Positions 36,082 through 44,387 of a stretch of 52,921 nucleotides of DNA are shown one piece after another. The position numbers were made by a program, and so were the translations under genes. The DNA comes from an uncultured Veillonella sp. GTDB taxonomy: Bacteria > Bacillota > Negativicutes > Veillonellales > Veillonellaceae. The first letter of the stretch is position 1, and each line of letters starts with the position of its first letter. The notes under the pieces were generated by a model. The model saw only the letters and a program-made list of their open reading frames with translations, was not told the origin of the DNA and made no database searches. The stretch spans positions 1 through 52,921 of the forward strand of contig NZ_UQYC01000002.1 in assembly GCF_900545205.1 (NCBI RefSeq). The letters run 5' to 3'.

Positions 36082-36879
36082 ATGAGAAAACTATATCCCT
36101 TTTTAATACTAGCATTAGCAACATTACAATCAGCTAGTGCGATTTCACAATATGAATTAGAGAACAAGCCTACTCAATACCAAGTTGCTTATAATAGCCC
36201 TTCGGAGACTGTGTATATCGACTTAAGTACACTTAGCCTAGCACAGTCAGGTCCTACATATAGTACGCTTCACGCTCGTACAATTAGTCTCTATAAAAAG
36301 CAGAATATTATTGCTGATTATTCAACTAATTATACATACCATCGTGGTAACACATCTAAAGATATTTACCTCATGGATTGGCATGTAGCACCGGCGAAAT
36401 TCTACCAAGTAAATGGCGCACCTATAGGAACTGCTAACAATCAGCGTTCTGTTCTATCTACAGGTGCTCACGTCGCTACAAAGGGTTCTCCTGTAGCTGA
36501 AATAGGTCAATTTATTTTACATAATGCATTGGAATTAGAGCGTATTACCTATACATCTAAGAACCCATACGTACCACCTCGTCCATATAAACCATTAAGT
36601 ACACCGGCTCCAACAGAAGATAGGCCATTATTTGGAGTTCAGCCACCAGAAGGTATCTATAAACCGCTAAACCAATTAGAATCTCCTTATACATCTAATC
36701 AACCACGGTTATTTCCTTCTAAATTAGGTATATATGGACCCGTTCCACCACCACCGCCTCAAGGGCCTCGACCTAGTGATTGGATTCTCGACATTCAAAA
36801 TCAGGACATGCCCGATCCAAATACACCTATGAGTGATTGGAGACCGCAACCTGATTATCATGCACCGCAAAAACCATAA
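36082..36879 (+). CDS. Secreted proline-rich-tail protein of unknown function
   Basis: 265 residues. Signal peptide MRKLYPFLILALATLQSASA (cleavage near residue 20). A small N-terminal domain (about 25-165) with alternating hydrophobic strands resembles surface-antigen-like beta modules in pattern only. The C-terminal 100 residues are proline-rich (PPRPYKPL, PVPPPPPQGPRP) and probably disordered. Such tails often cross or bind the peptidoglycan layer. Single-gene transcript between the esterase and a bidirectional terminator. Not recognised. Confidence 0.75.
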   Translation: MRKLYPFLILALATLQSASAISQYELENKPTQYQVAYNSPSETVYIDLSTLSLAQSGPTYSTLHARTISLYKKQNIIADYSTNYTYHRGNTSKDIYLMDWHVAPAKFYQVNGAPIGTANNQRSVLSTGAHVATKGSPVAEIGQFILHNALELERITYTSKNPYVPPRPYKPLSTPAPTEDRPLFGVQPPEGIYKPLNQLESPYTSNQPRLFPSKLGIYGPVPPPPPQGPRPSDWILDIQNQDMPDPNTPMSDWRPQPDYHAPQKP

Positions 36880-36907
36880 TCAAAAAATATAGTTACTCGT
36901 AACGTAT

Positions 36908-36961
36908 AAAAAGAGACTGAACTGTCCCCTATTTAGGAGATCTAATTCAGTCTCTTTTGTT
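36908..36961. terminator. Bidirectional terminator between convergent genes
   Basis: 13-bp stem AAAAGAGACTGAA / TTCAGTCTCTTTT, T-runs on both strands (TTTTGTTT to the right; TTTTTAT to the left). Confidence 0.85.
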
Positions 36962-37017
36962 TCATATTTTATTTGTTTCCATACAATCAGAGGAACCTAT
37001 TGTATGATGCTTTCACA

Positions 37018-38241
37018 TTATTTAAGACGTACAAAGAACAATGCAATAGCACCGATAACTGGTGCAATGGCAAGGGTCATCAATGCAGATTGATAGCTAC
37101 CTGTAGCCGTTAACATGCTACCTAAAATCATAGGTGCCAACATAACACCGATTTGGTTGAATAAGTTTACAAACCCTGCTGTAGTACCACGTAAATGAGG
37201 TGCTGCGGATTGAATTACGAGAGCATTGGTCAATGCACTATGCATGAAAGCACCAATACCAAGGATTGGACCTGTTATGAAGAGCATATCTGGATTTGTA
37301 GTGCTCGCAAAGAGGATCAATGCTGGTGCGAATAAGAACATAACAAGAGCTACTAAATGGTTTTTCTTAATCGGTAAGATATCGGACAAAATACCGATGG
37401 TCGGCTTTGCAATGAGCGCGGCTAAACCAAAGGCAGACATTACATGACCTGCATAGATAGCATTAACGCCGAGTTGTTTGACCATGTACAAATTTGACCA
37501 TTGAGCCACGGCCCAAGTTGCGCCTGTAGCAAAGAAGCCTGCAAAAGCAAGACAGCAAATATTGCGATTTTTCAAAACATGTAGCAAATTTTCCTTTAAG
37601 GAAGTCTTTTCACCTATATGAGCAGACGCAGCACTCGCCTCTGCTTCTCGTTGTGCCAAGATTTCAGCACTTGGTTTACGAACAGTAAAATAGCTAAGAA
37701 TGAAAACAAGGATTGGTAATACAGCTGTTAAAAGGAATGCATTTTGCCAACCATAATTAGTGGCTACATATGGTGCGTATAGGTTTACAGTGGTCAACCC
37801 AAGAGATGTACAGGACATAAATATACCAACTGCAGCACCACGTTGATTAGGACCAAAGTAGTCCCCAATAGCACTTAAACAAGATGCTTGTACTGGACCA
37901 GATACGATACCTAATAAGAAGCGCAATACCCAGCCATAGGTGTAATTATCGATGGTACTCATCAATGCCGTAATGAGCGCCATAGAAAGCAAGCTCACCA
38001 AAATCGTATAACGGTAGCCAATGCGATCCGCTAAGATACCGCCTGGTAAAACCATAATGGCATAACCCATATAAAAAGCGGATAAATAAGCCGTACCCAT
38101 TTGAGGTGTGAAACTCAACGCTTCATTAACAATAGGCATCAAGGATGCCCAAGATAGGCGCATAACAAAACTAATCAAAAATGTTAGCCATACGCTGACA
38201 AGAATTAAAATCTGAGTTCGTGAGAAACTAAGTCGATTCAT
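37018..38241 (-). CDS. Major facilitator superfamily transporter
   Basis: 407 residues with 12 predicted membrane helices in two halves joined by a charged cytoplasmic loop (EILAQREAEASAASAHIGEKTS, residues about 200-220 in two pieces). The TM2-3 loop has the MFS motif GILADRIGYR (G-x-L-a-D-r-x-G-r). Closest in pattern to the ACS (organic anion:cation) and nitrate/oxalate-type carriers. The substrate is not predictable from context; the gene is monocistronic and starts after AAAGGAG. Confidence 0.82.
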   Translation of the reverse strand: MNRLSFSRTQILILVSVWLTFLISFVMRLSWASLMPIVNEALSFTPQMGTAYLSAFYMGYAIMVLPGGILADRIGYRYTILVSLLSMALITALMSTIDNYTYGWVLRFLLGIVSGPVQASCLSAIGDYFGPNQRGAAVGIFMSCTSLGLTTVNLYAPYVATNYGWQNAFLLTAVLPILVFILSYFTVRKPSAEILAQREAEASAASAHIGEKTSLKENLLHVLKNRNICCLAFAGFFATGATWAVAQWSNLYMVKQLGVNAIYAGHVMSAFGLAALIAKPTIGILSDILPIKKNHLVALVMFLFAPALILFASTTNPDMLFITGPILGIGAFMHSALTNALVIQSAAPHLRGTTAGFVNLFNQIGVMLAPMILGSMLTATGSYQSALMTLAIAPVIGAIALFFVRLK

Positions 38242-38335
38242 ACGAGCTCCTTTCTACAGAATAAAAACATATAAAGTAATCATACTATAAATACAGGGTA
38301 TTTTACAAACTTCAAAGATTAACAAAATACAATAA

Positions 38336-38366
38336 AAAGCCCTCTAGGCATAACCTAAAGGGCTTT
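38336..38366 (-). terminator. Terminator of the tRNA-Ser gene
   Basis: Imperfect stem (AAAGCCC...GGGCTTT core) ending in five T on the minus strand, 10 bp past the tRNA CCA end. Confidence 0.78.
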
Positions 38367-38375
38367 CTAAATTGT

Positions 38376-38463
38376 GGCGGAGAGGGTGGGATTCGAACCC
38401 ACGGCCCCTTGCGGAGTCACTGGTTTTCAAGACCAGCTCCTTAAACCACTCGGACACCTCTCC
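38376..38463 (-). tRNA. tRNA-Ser (anticodon UGA)
   Basis: Cloverleaf on the minus strand: acceptor GGAGAGG / CCTCTCC, anticodon stem-loop CTGGTCTTGAAAACCAG with anticodon TGA (complement of 38427-38429), a long class-II variable arm TGACTCCGCAAGGGGCC (serine type), T-loop GGTTCGAATCC, and encoded CCA. Reads UCN codons. Confidence 0.96.
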
Positions 38464-38523
38464 ATAACGGTATTATTATATCAGATTGGCCCAATAATAA
38501 GCAACAACGTAATATCATACAAG

Positions 38524-38552
38524 AAAAAAAGCTGGCTCAAAGCCAGCTTTTT
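38524..38552 (-). terminator. Terminator of the CorA-like gene
   Basis: Stem AAAGCTGGCT / AGCCAGCTTT with a 3-nt loop and seven T on the minus strand. Confidence 0.92.
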
Positions 38553-38624
38553 CATGTGTATTTGTTATTAAATTAATAGTTCAACTATTTACTATTGAAT
38601 TAAGTATTCACTAATTATCATAAA

Positions 38625-39578
38625 TTAGAACAAATCTTTTTTCCACATACCGATAATAGCAATAATAGAGAATACTAATGCAACACCTATAACCTCATAG
38701 AATCCCTGTGGATCATCTTGGAATGGCAACGGCACGTTTGTCCCCCACAAGCTAAATACGATTGTTGGCACCGCCATAGCAATAGTAAGGGTCGCCAACA
38801 TTTTCATAACCAAGTTAAGGTTATTAGAAATGATGGATGTAAAGGCGTTCATCATGTTCATCAAGATATTGGAGTACATTTCAACCATCTCGATGGCCTG
38901 TTTATTCTCGATGATAACGTCCTCTAGTAAGTCCTCATCCTCTTCGTACATCTTGAGAAGATGTTTATAGGAACTATGACCACGCAAGCGCAATAGACGT
39001 TCCATAACGGTACCATTCGTGCGCAATGCAGATGTAAAGTATGTCATGGATTTCTGTAATTCCAATAATTGGAAGAAGTCTTTATTTTTTGTAGTATGAC
39101 GCAATTGGACTTCAATATCGTCAGTACGGCGGTTGATTTGTTGCAAGTAGCGCAAGAACATAGTTGCTGTGCGATACAAGATTTGGAACAAGAACCGCGT
39201 CTTTTTGTATGTATAGAACGTAGAAATCTGATTAGAAATAAATGGATACAACACTTCAGACTCTTCTAAGCAGATAGTAATGAAGAAGTCTGGCGTCAAG
39301 AAAATACCAAGCGGTACTGTATCATACATATCGTTACCGCGGATAACCGGAATATTAATAACGATAAAGATGTAGTTATCCTCTAACTCCACGTGAGAAC
39401 GTTCTTCCATATCGAGAGCGGTCTTTAAAACGTCCGTTGGGATTTCCGTCAAAATATTGATAAGGGATAACTCATCGGGGTCTGGGTTCACCAAATTTAC
39501 CCAAGAACCTTTTGTGGCATCTGATACAGTGCTATCGGAAACTAACTCTTCTTCTATATGTTTATACACCGTAATCAT
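38625..39578 (-). CDS. CorA-family divalent metal transporter with GTN signature
   Basis: 317 residues from the ATG at 39578 (GGAAGGAGGG just upstream); a longer frame to 39650 lies before that site. CorA/MIT family: a long soluble N-terminal domain with stalk helix and two C-terminal membrane helices (residues about 255-275 and 290-310). The usual pore signature YGMN at the end of the first helix is LWGTN here, so Met is replaced by Thr and the preceding Tyr by Trp. GMN loss normally impairs magnesium flux in classical CorA, whereas variants occur in zinc or other MIT members. Exports or imports a divalent cation; Mg2+ is not certain. Confidence 0.85.
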   Translation of the reverse strand: MITVYKHIEEELVSDSTVSDATKGSWVNLVNPDPDELSLINILTEIPTDVLKTALDMEERSHVELEDNYIFIVINIPVIRGNDMYDTVPLGIFLTPDFFITICLEESEVLYPFISNQISTFYTYKKTRFLFQILYRTATMFLRYLQQINRRTDDIEVQLRHTTKNKDFFQLLELQKSMTYFTSALRTNGTVMERLLRLRGHSSYKHLLKMYEEDEDLLEDVIIENKQAIEMVEMYSNILMNMMNAFTSIISNNLNLVMKMLATLTIAMAVPTIVFSLWGTNVPLPFQDDPQGFYEVIGVALVFSIIAIIGMWKKDLF

Positions 39579-39881
39579 GCTATCCCTCCTTCCAACGAAC
39601 TTATAGTAATCATCTAATAAATTATATACTATTTTATAGCTATTATTCAATTCAATTGTGAAAGTTTTGTGTATCTAGAACATACATATACAGTTTTATG
39701 TCTATTTATGATGTACAAATGTATATAGTAAAAGTATCGTAAATGTTTAATCCACACAATAAAATAACCTCTAAGTTAGTCAGTTACTAACCTAGAGGTT
39801 ATTTATATCAACCCTAATCATTCAGATCAGGAGAATGTAATTTATTTCGTTCCTCTACAGAGATATAAACTCTGCTTTCAC
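39579..39881. other. 303-bp gap between CorA-like and ATPase genes
   Basis: Contains the ATPase terminator (39760-39803) and, nearer the CorA gene, an AT-rich stretch that must hold its promoter; no convincing hexamers and no open frame with a ribosome site. Confidence 0.6.
39760..39804 (-). terminator. Terminator of the P-type ATPase gene
   Basis: 18-bp stem (39763-39780 with 39786-39803, one G-U pair) with a 5-nt loop and TTTTATTG tail on the minus strand. Confidence 0.88.
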
Positions 39882-42014
39882 CTAATTGCGGCGCAAGATA
39901 CGAACAGAGTTCAAGATACAAAGGATGGATACACCAGTATCACCAAATACTGCCCACCACATGGATGCATAGCCCATGAGGCCAAGCGCCATGATAAGGA
40001 TTTTTACAGCAATAGCGAATACTACGTTTTGCCATGCTACACGTAATGTCGCTTTGGACAAGTCAAGGATATGTGCAATAGCAGTCAAGGATGGACGCAT
40101 GAACACAACATCTGCTGCCTCGATAGCCGCATCAGCACCACTACCCATCGCGCCACCTACATCAGCACCTGCAAGTACTGGAGCATCGTTGATGCCATCC
40201 CCTACGAACATAGTTGGACCATATTCAGAGCGAATATCTTGTACTACGGACAATTTATCTTGAGGCAACAATTGAGCGCGAACAGCACTTACGCCAGTTT
40301 CTTTAGCGATGTAATTTGCACTTGCTTCAGCATCACCTGTAAGCATAACAGTTTTAATATCTTGACCATTAAGATTAGCAATCGCTTCAGCAGAGTCTGG
40401 GCGAGCTTCATCGGCGATGATGATACGACCTAAGTATGTATTACCTTCTGCGACAAGAACTTCTGTGCCATATTCAGCAGCCTCTGTTGGATAGCCTTGC
40501 ACATTATAGCGTTCCATAAGGCGACGGTTACCAATAAGTACTTGTTGACCATCAGTCATACCCACCATACCTTCACCAGCTAACTCTTGAACGAAATCAG
40601 AAGGTTCCACTGTAAGGCCTTGATCTTTTGCTTCAGACACGATGCTTGTTGCGATTGGATGTGTAGAAACGGCTTCGATAGCTGCCGCCATGGATAACAA
40701 TTGACTGGAACTTACATGAGAGCCTACAGTTTCTACGCTGTGAACTTTGAACTCACCAGATGTGATAGTACCAGTTTTATCAAGAGCTACTGCTTTCACA
40801 TTAGCCAACGCCTCGATAACGCGACCACCTTTTAATAAGATACCGTGTTTAGACGCATTGCCGATACCGGAGAAGAATGCAAGTGGCACGCTAAGCACCA
40901 ATGCACATGGGCAAGAAATAACGAGGAATGTTAAGGCTGTGTAGATCCATTTATGCCATTCACCAGTAATAAGGGATGGAATGATAGCTACAGCCAATGC
41001 AAGAGCTACAACGATTGGTGTGTATACGCGAGCAAAACGCGTAATGAAACGGTCGATTTTAGGTTTAGAAGATGCTGCATTTTCCACGGCATCAAGAATT
41101 TTAGTAACCATGGATTCTTCAAGAACCTTATCTACACGCATTGTAATGCGACCAGATTCGTTGATACAACCAGACATAAGTTGAGTGCCAGGTACAGCGC
41201 GAACCGGTACAGGTTCACCTGTTACAGGAGCTGTATTAACGCGTGTTTCACCTTCAAGAACAGTACCGTCTAGAGGAATTAAATCGCCAGGACGAACTTC
41301 GATAGTCCAGCCTACCTCAACCTTTTCAGGCGCCATAACTACGATTTCACCACCGCAGCATGTATCTACAACGCGCACCTCTTGAGGACGCATATCAACT
41401 GCATTCATGATTTCTGTACGGCTACGGTCAGTTGCTTTTTCTTCGAAGAACTCACCGATGCGGTAGAACAAGATAACGCCTACTGCTTCAGGCAATGCAT
41501 CGATAGCAATAGCACCCAATGTAGCGATAGACATCAAGAAGTTCTCGTCGAACACTTGGCCTTTTAAGATATTGCGGCCTGCGATACGCAATACTGGGAA
41601 CGCAAGAAGGATATAAGCAATATAGTAAATTGGTGTTTCAATGCTCTCTGGCAAGCCGATAGACGGCACAACTGTAGTCAACCCTTCGTAGGCTATGAAT
41701 AACAAGCCTGCTACGATGACTGCAATTGTTACAGCATCACTACCACGATCCTGGTCAGAACCATGATCATTCATAGCCGCTTTAGATTTACGTTCATAAT
41801 CTGCTACGGTTACGCCCTCTTCGATGGTATCACAAATGTCTTGAATGTCACGTTTAAGAGCTTCACGGTCTTCCCAAGAGCCGGTTAATTTTAATTGATG
41901 TGTAGCAAGTGTGAAATTTGCAGTCTCTACCACATCCATTTTACGGATACGATCTTCAATTTTTGCTGCGCAGTTCGGACAGTTCAAATCCTTCAATAGC
42001 AATGTTTCTTCCAT
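39882..42014 (-). CDS. Zn/Cd/Pb-exporting P1B-type ATPase
   Basis: 710 residues. N-terminal heavy-metal-associated domain with NCPNC (residues 10-15), eight membrane helices, SCPCALVLSVP near residue 370 (CPC metal motif), phosphorylation site DKTGT near 413, GDGINDAP near 608. The last helices have AVFGDTGVSILCILNSVRIL, whose Asp matches the Zn-binding Asp of ZntA/CadA, indicating the P1B-2 (Zn/Cd/Pb) subgroup rather than copper ATPases. A cysteine pair and Cys-Cys near residue 220 may bind additional metal. It exports toxic divalent soft metals from the cytoplasm. A metal-sensor-type operator lies 140 bp upstream, though no ArsR/SmtB gene is next to it. Confidence 0.9.
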   Translation of the reverse strand: MEETLLLKDLNCPNCAAKIEDRIRKMDVVETANFTLATHQLKLTGSWEDREALKRDIQDICDTIEEGVTVADYERKSKAAMNDHGSDQDRGSDAVTIAVIVAGLLFIAYEGLTTVVPSIGLPESIETPIYYIAYILLAFPVLRIAGRNILKGQVFDENFLMSIATLGAIAIDALPEAVGVILFYRIGEFFEEKATDRSRTEIMNAVDMRPQEVRVVDTCCGGEIVVMAPEKVEVGWTIEVRPGDLIPLDGTVLEGETRVNTAPVTGEPVPVRAVPGTQLMSGCINESGRITMRVDKVLEESMVTKILDAVENAASSKPKIDRFITRFARVYTPIVVALALAVAIIPSLITGEWHKWIYTALTFLVISCPCALVLSVPLAFFSGIGNASKHGILLKGGRVIEALANVKAVALDKTGTITSGEFKVHSVETVGSHVSSSQLLSMAAAIEAVSTHPIATSIVSEAKDQGLTVEPSDFVQELAGEGMVGMTDGQQVLIGNRRLMERYNVQGYPTEAAEYGTEVLVAEGNTYLGRIIIADEARPDSAEAIANLNGQDIKTVMLTGDAEASANYIAKETGVSAVRAQLLPQDKLSVVQDIRSEYGPTMFVGDGINDAPVLAGADVGGAMGSGADAAIEAADVVFMRPSLTAIAHILDLSKATLRVAWQNVVFAIAVKILIMALGLMGYASMWWAVFGDTGVSILCILNSVRILRRN

Positions 42015-42155
42015 GATATCTCCTTTGATAATAGTGAAATCTTCTATCCTGTATTGTAAATTAATAGGTAATATTTTTCTAATACTTATTAGACATATCT
42101 TGTTTCATATCTTGTTATATATGTTCCTAAACATTTTTCATCAGATATTTTATTT

Positions 42156-42175
42156 ATATGAATATCTGTTCATAT
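42156..42175. promoter_or_regulatory. ArsR/SmtB-type metal-sensor operator candidate
   Basis: ATATGAATATCTGTTCATAT: nine-base arms ATATGAATA / TGTTCATAT (eight of nine pair) around TC. This is the TGAAnA-type imperfect 12-2-12 pattern bound by ArsR-family zinc/cadmium sensors. Located between the ATPase gene (start 42014) and the end of the osmoprotectant transporter gene. Confidence 0.55.
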
Positions 42176-42268
42176 GTTTATATTACATCAAAGGAGATTA
42201 AATGTCAATACAAAATCATATTCAACATATATCAAATTTTATTTACTTTAGTTCTAACTATATTCACC

Positions 42269-43801
42269 TTATATCAAATTTCGTTCTACCAGGAATTTAT
42301 GTGCTACATCAGCTGGCAGTTGGTGTTCCGTTTCAACGGCGTAATTCATCTTCGCCATCTCTTGATCTGTAATCGTATGATTCAAACTTTCTAATACAGG
42401 GCGCAGTTCAGGATGAGCAATCAATACTTCGCTACGCACCACATTACCAGACATATAAGATGGATATAAATGTTTATCATCTTGTAACACCGTAATCGGT
42501 GCGATACTTAATTGACCATCAGTCGTGAATATCGGCATTACATCCACCTCATCACGACTAATAGCCGTATATTTTAGCCCTATATCCATATCTTTAGTAG
42601 CTTTAAATCTCATGCCATACACGCGTTGTAATCCAGCATAGCCATCTTCACGTCCAAAGAAATCATATTCCCCTCCTAATGTTAGGGATGGTGCTATACG
42701 AGCAAGATCAGAATACGTTTTTACGCCATAACTCTGAGCAATTTCATTACGCACCCCTATGCCATAGGTATTATTAAAACCGTACATGCCGACCCACTCA
42801 AAATTATATTTCTCTTTATAGGCCTGTGAAAGCTCATTAAATAGACTTTCATCATACGTATCTGTACGTTTTAGCACAGCAGACCAAGCCGTACCAGTAT
42901 ATTCAGGATATATATCAAATTGGCCAGAAAGCATAGCTGGTTGAATATTTGATGTACCACCACCGACACCTTCTGTAACCTCTACGGTTAAATCAGTCTT
43001 CTTCTCGATTAATTCTTTTAAGATATTCCCCAAAATAAGCTGTTCAGTCATAGGCTTCGTTGCAATATGAATAACATCAGTCTTCACATGATGGCAATAC
43101 ATAGCCCAGCCACCTATACCCATCGCAATTATCGTCATAATCGAAACAAATATAATCGTATAGCGCTTCATATGAGGGCTAATACGTGTTACTCTTTCAC
43201 CTAGAGAAAAGAGAGCATCAACGGTAATGGCTAATAGGGCAATCAGTAGACTGCCTGCAATTGTCAAAGCACTTTGATTTGTTGTAATCCCCCTATAAAT
43301 CGCCACACCTAAGCCACCAGCACCAATAAAAGATGCAATACCTGTCAAGGCAATGGTCATAACGAGCATAGTCCGTATACCAGCCATAATAGTCGGCATG
43401 GCCAAGGGAATCGCTATATTCCACAAACGTTGAATCCGCGTAAGTCCTAACGCAATTCCCGCTTCACACATAGCTTGATCAATTTGGTTAAGACCAGTAA
43501 ATGTATTTCGTACCATCGGTAATAAGGCATAGATAACCAATGCAATGATAGCGGTCGTATTACCAACACCCGATACATACAACAAAAGGCCTAACATCGA
43601 TATAGATGGAATCGTATATAGGAAATTAACCACTACCATAACGGGCGCAGCTAGCCGTTTATATTCGTATATAAACACACCCAATAATCCACCGATGATG
43701 GTAGCAATAACAGAAGCTAATACTGAAATTTCTATATGTTCCCATAACAACTGGAGGAAAAAATCATAGCGATTGATAAGTAATGATATGACCTCATGCA
43801 T
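42269..43801 (-). CDS. Osmoprotectant ABC transporter, permease fused to substrate-binding protein (OpuB/OpuC type)
   Basis: 510 residues from the ATG at 43801. N-terminal half: permease with five to six membrane helices and the EAA-type loop AGIALGLTRIQRLWNIAIPLAMPTIMAG near residues 110-135 (shown in two blocks). A linker helix near 210 precedes a C-terminal binding domain (about 230-510) of the glycine-betaine/choline type: TEQLILGNILKELIEKKT, DIYPEYTGTAWSA, ... FDTDGQL region SIAPITVLQDDKHLYP. This is the ProWX-like fusion seen in Firmicutes. Normally it works with an ATPase (OpuCA/ProV), but none is encoded within the window on either side, so the ATPase must be elsewhere. Starts after AAAGGCGG. 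Confidence 0.87.
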   Translation of the reverse strand: MHEVISLLINRYDFFLQLLWEHIEISVLASVIATIIGGLLGVFIYEYKRLAAPVMVVVNFLYTIPSISMLGLLLYVSGVGNTTAIIALVIYALLPMVRNTFTGLNQIDQAMCEAGIALGLTRIQRLWNIAIPLAMPTIMAGIRTMLVMTIALTGIASFIGAGGLGVAIYRGITTNQSALTIAGSLLIALLAITVDALFSLGERVTRISPHMKRYTIIFVSIMTIIAMGIGGWAMYCHHVKTDVIHIATKPMTEQLILGNILKELIEKKTDLTVEVTEGVGGGTSNIQPAMLSGQFDIYPEYTGTAWSAVLKRTDTYDESLFNELSQAYKEKYNFEWVGMYGFNNTYGIGVRNEIAQSYGVKTYSDLARIAPSLTLGGEYDFFGREDGYAGLQRVYGMRFKATKDMDIGLKYTAISRDEVDVMPIFTTDGQLSIAPITVLQDDKHLYPSYMSGNVVRSEVLIAHPELRPVLESLNHTITDQEMAKMNYAVETEHQLPADVAHKFLVERNLI

Positions 43802-43876
43802 TACAGATACCGCCTTTCTCATAAAACAATACAAAGAGTATATATAGTCATATAACAGCTAATCATATAGGGTATT

Positions 43877-43904
43877 TTTATACGAGAATATAATTAAATT
43901 ACAA
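43877..43904 (-). promoter_or_regulatory. Candidate promoter of the osmoprotectant transporter
   Basis: Minus strand TTGTAA (43899-43904), 16-bp spacer, TATAAA (43877-43882), about 75 bp before the start codon. Confidence 0.45.
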
Positions 43905-43973
43905 CCCTTTTCATCATTGTATACCGAATCACACCTTAACTCTAGCCCTTAAACCATATATAAAGACAACTCT

Positions 43974-44306
43974 TTATATTGTCATATCATACAGATTCAA
44001 TTCCTTAATAGATCTAAAGGGAATATCTATGCCTTGAACAGATATAATTTGCATTTGCGCACTAATCATATCAACAGCCCCTATAAGCTCTGTATATCTT
44101 TGTTTATTGTAGTAAACAATTCGCACCCATTCTCCGCAATGTATAGTCTGTAAAACCTTATTTAACTCATCTACTTGATCCTCCGATAGCTCTATTTGAG
44201 CTTCCTTTGGCTTTGCTACCGCTGCCAATAGAGCCTCAAATCCCTTCAATGCCGCAAAGGGCATAAATTGTTTCGCCCGTTGTAAACGAGACATACGATG
44301 TTTCAT
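43974..44306 (-). CDS. YolD-like protein
   Basis: 110 residues with the YolD-like N-terminal block RAKQFMPFAALKGFEALL (residues 9-26) and a compact beta-barrel-like C-terminus. In Bacillus, YolD-like genes pair with UvrX-type Y-family polymerases; the same pairing holds here, 81 bp downstream of the polymerase on the same strand. The family's role in translesion synthesis is not settled, but its location suggests an SOS-induced accessory factor. Confidence 0.85.
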   Translation of the reverse strand: MKHRMSRLQRAKQFMPFAALKGFEALLAAVAKPKEAQIELSEDQVDELNKVLQTIHCGEWVRIVYYNKQRYTELIGAVDMISAQMQIISVQGIDIPFRSIKELNLYDMTI

Positions 44307-44387
44307 TAATGTATACCTCCCCTTATGCGACTAATCTATTTTCAATTGCTGTTCTTCGTTCAATTGCCATTGTATCCATTACACTAT

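Noticed and set aside
38374..38571. Forward frame with the AERVGFEPTAP-like sequence
   Set aside because: This is the well-known false frame opposite a tRNA-Ser gene.
42202..42372. 56-codon frame behind AAAGGAG opposite the end of the osmoprotectant transporter gene
   Set aside because: It overlaps the real gene antisense for about 100 bases, has no recognisable protein character, and its strong ribosome-like site could be chance. Kept only as context in the operator finding.
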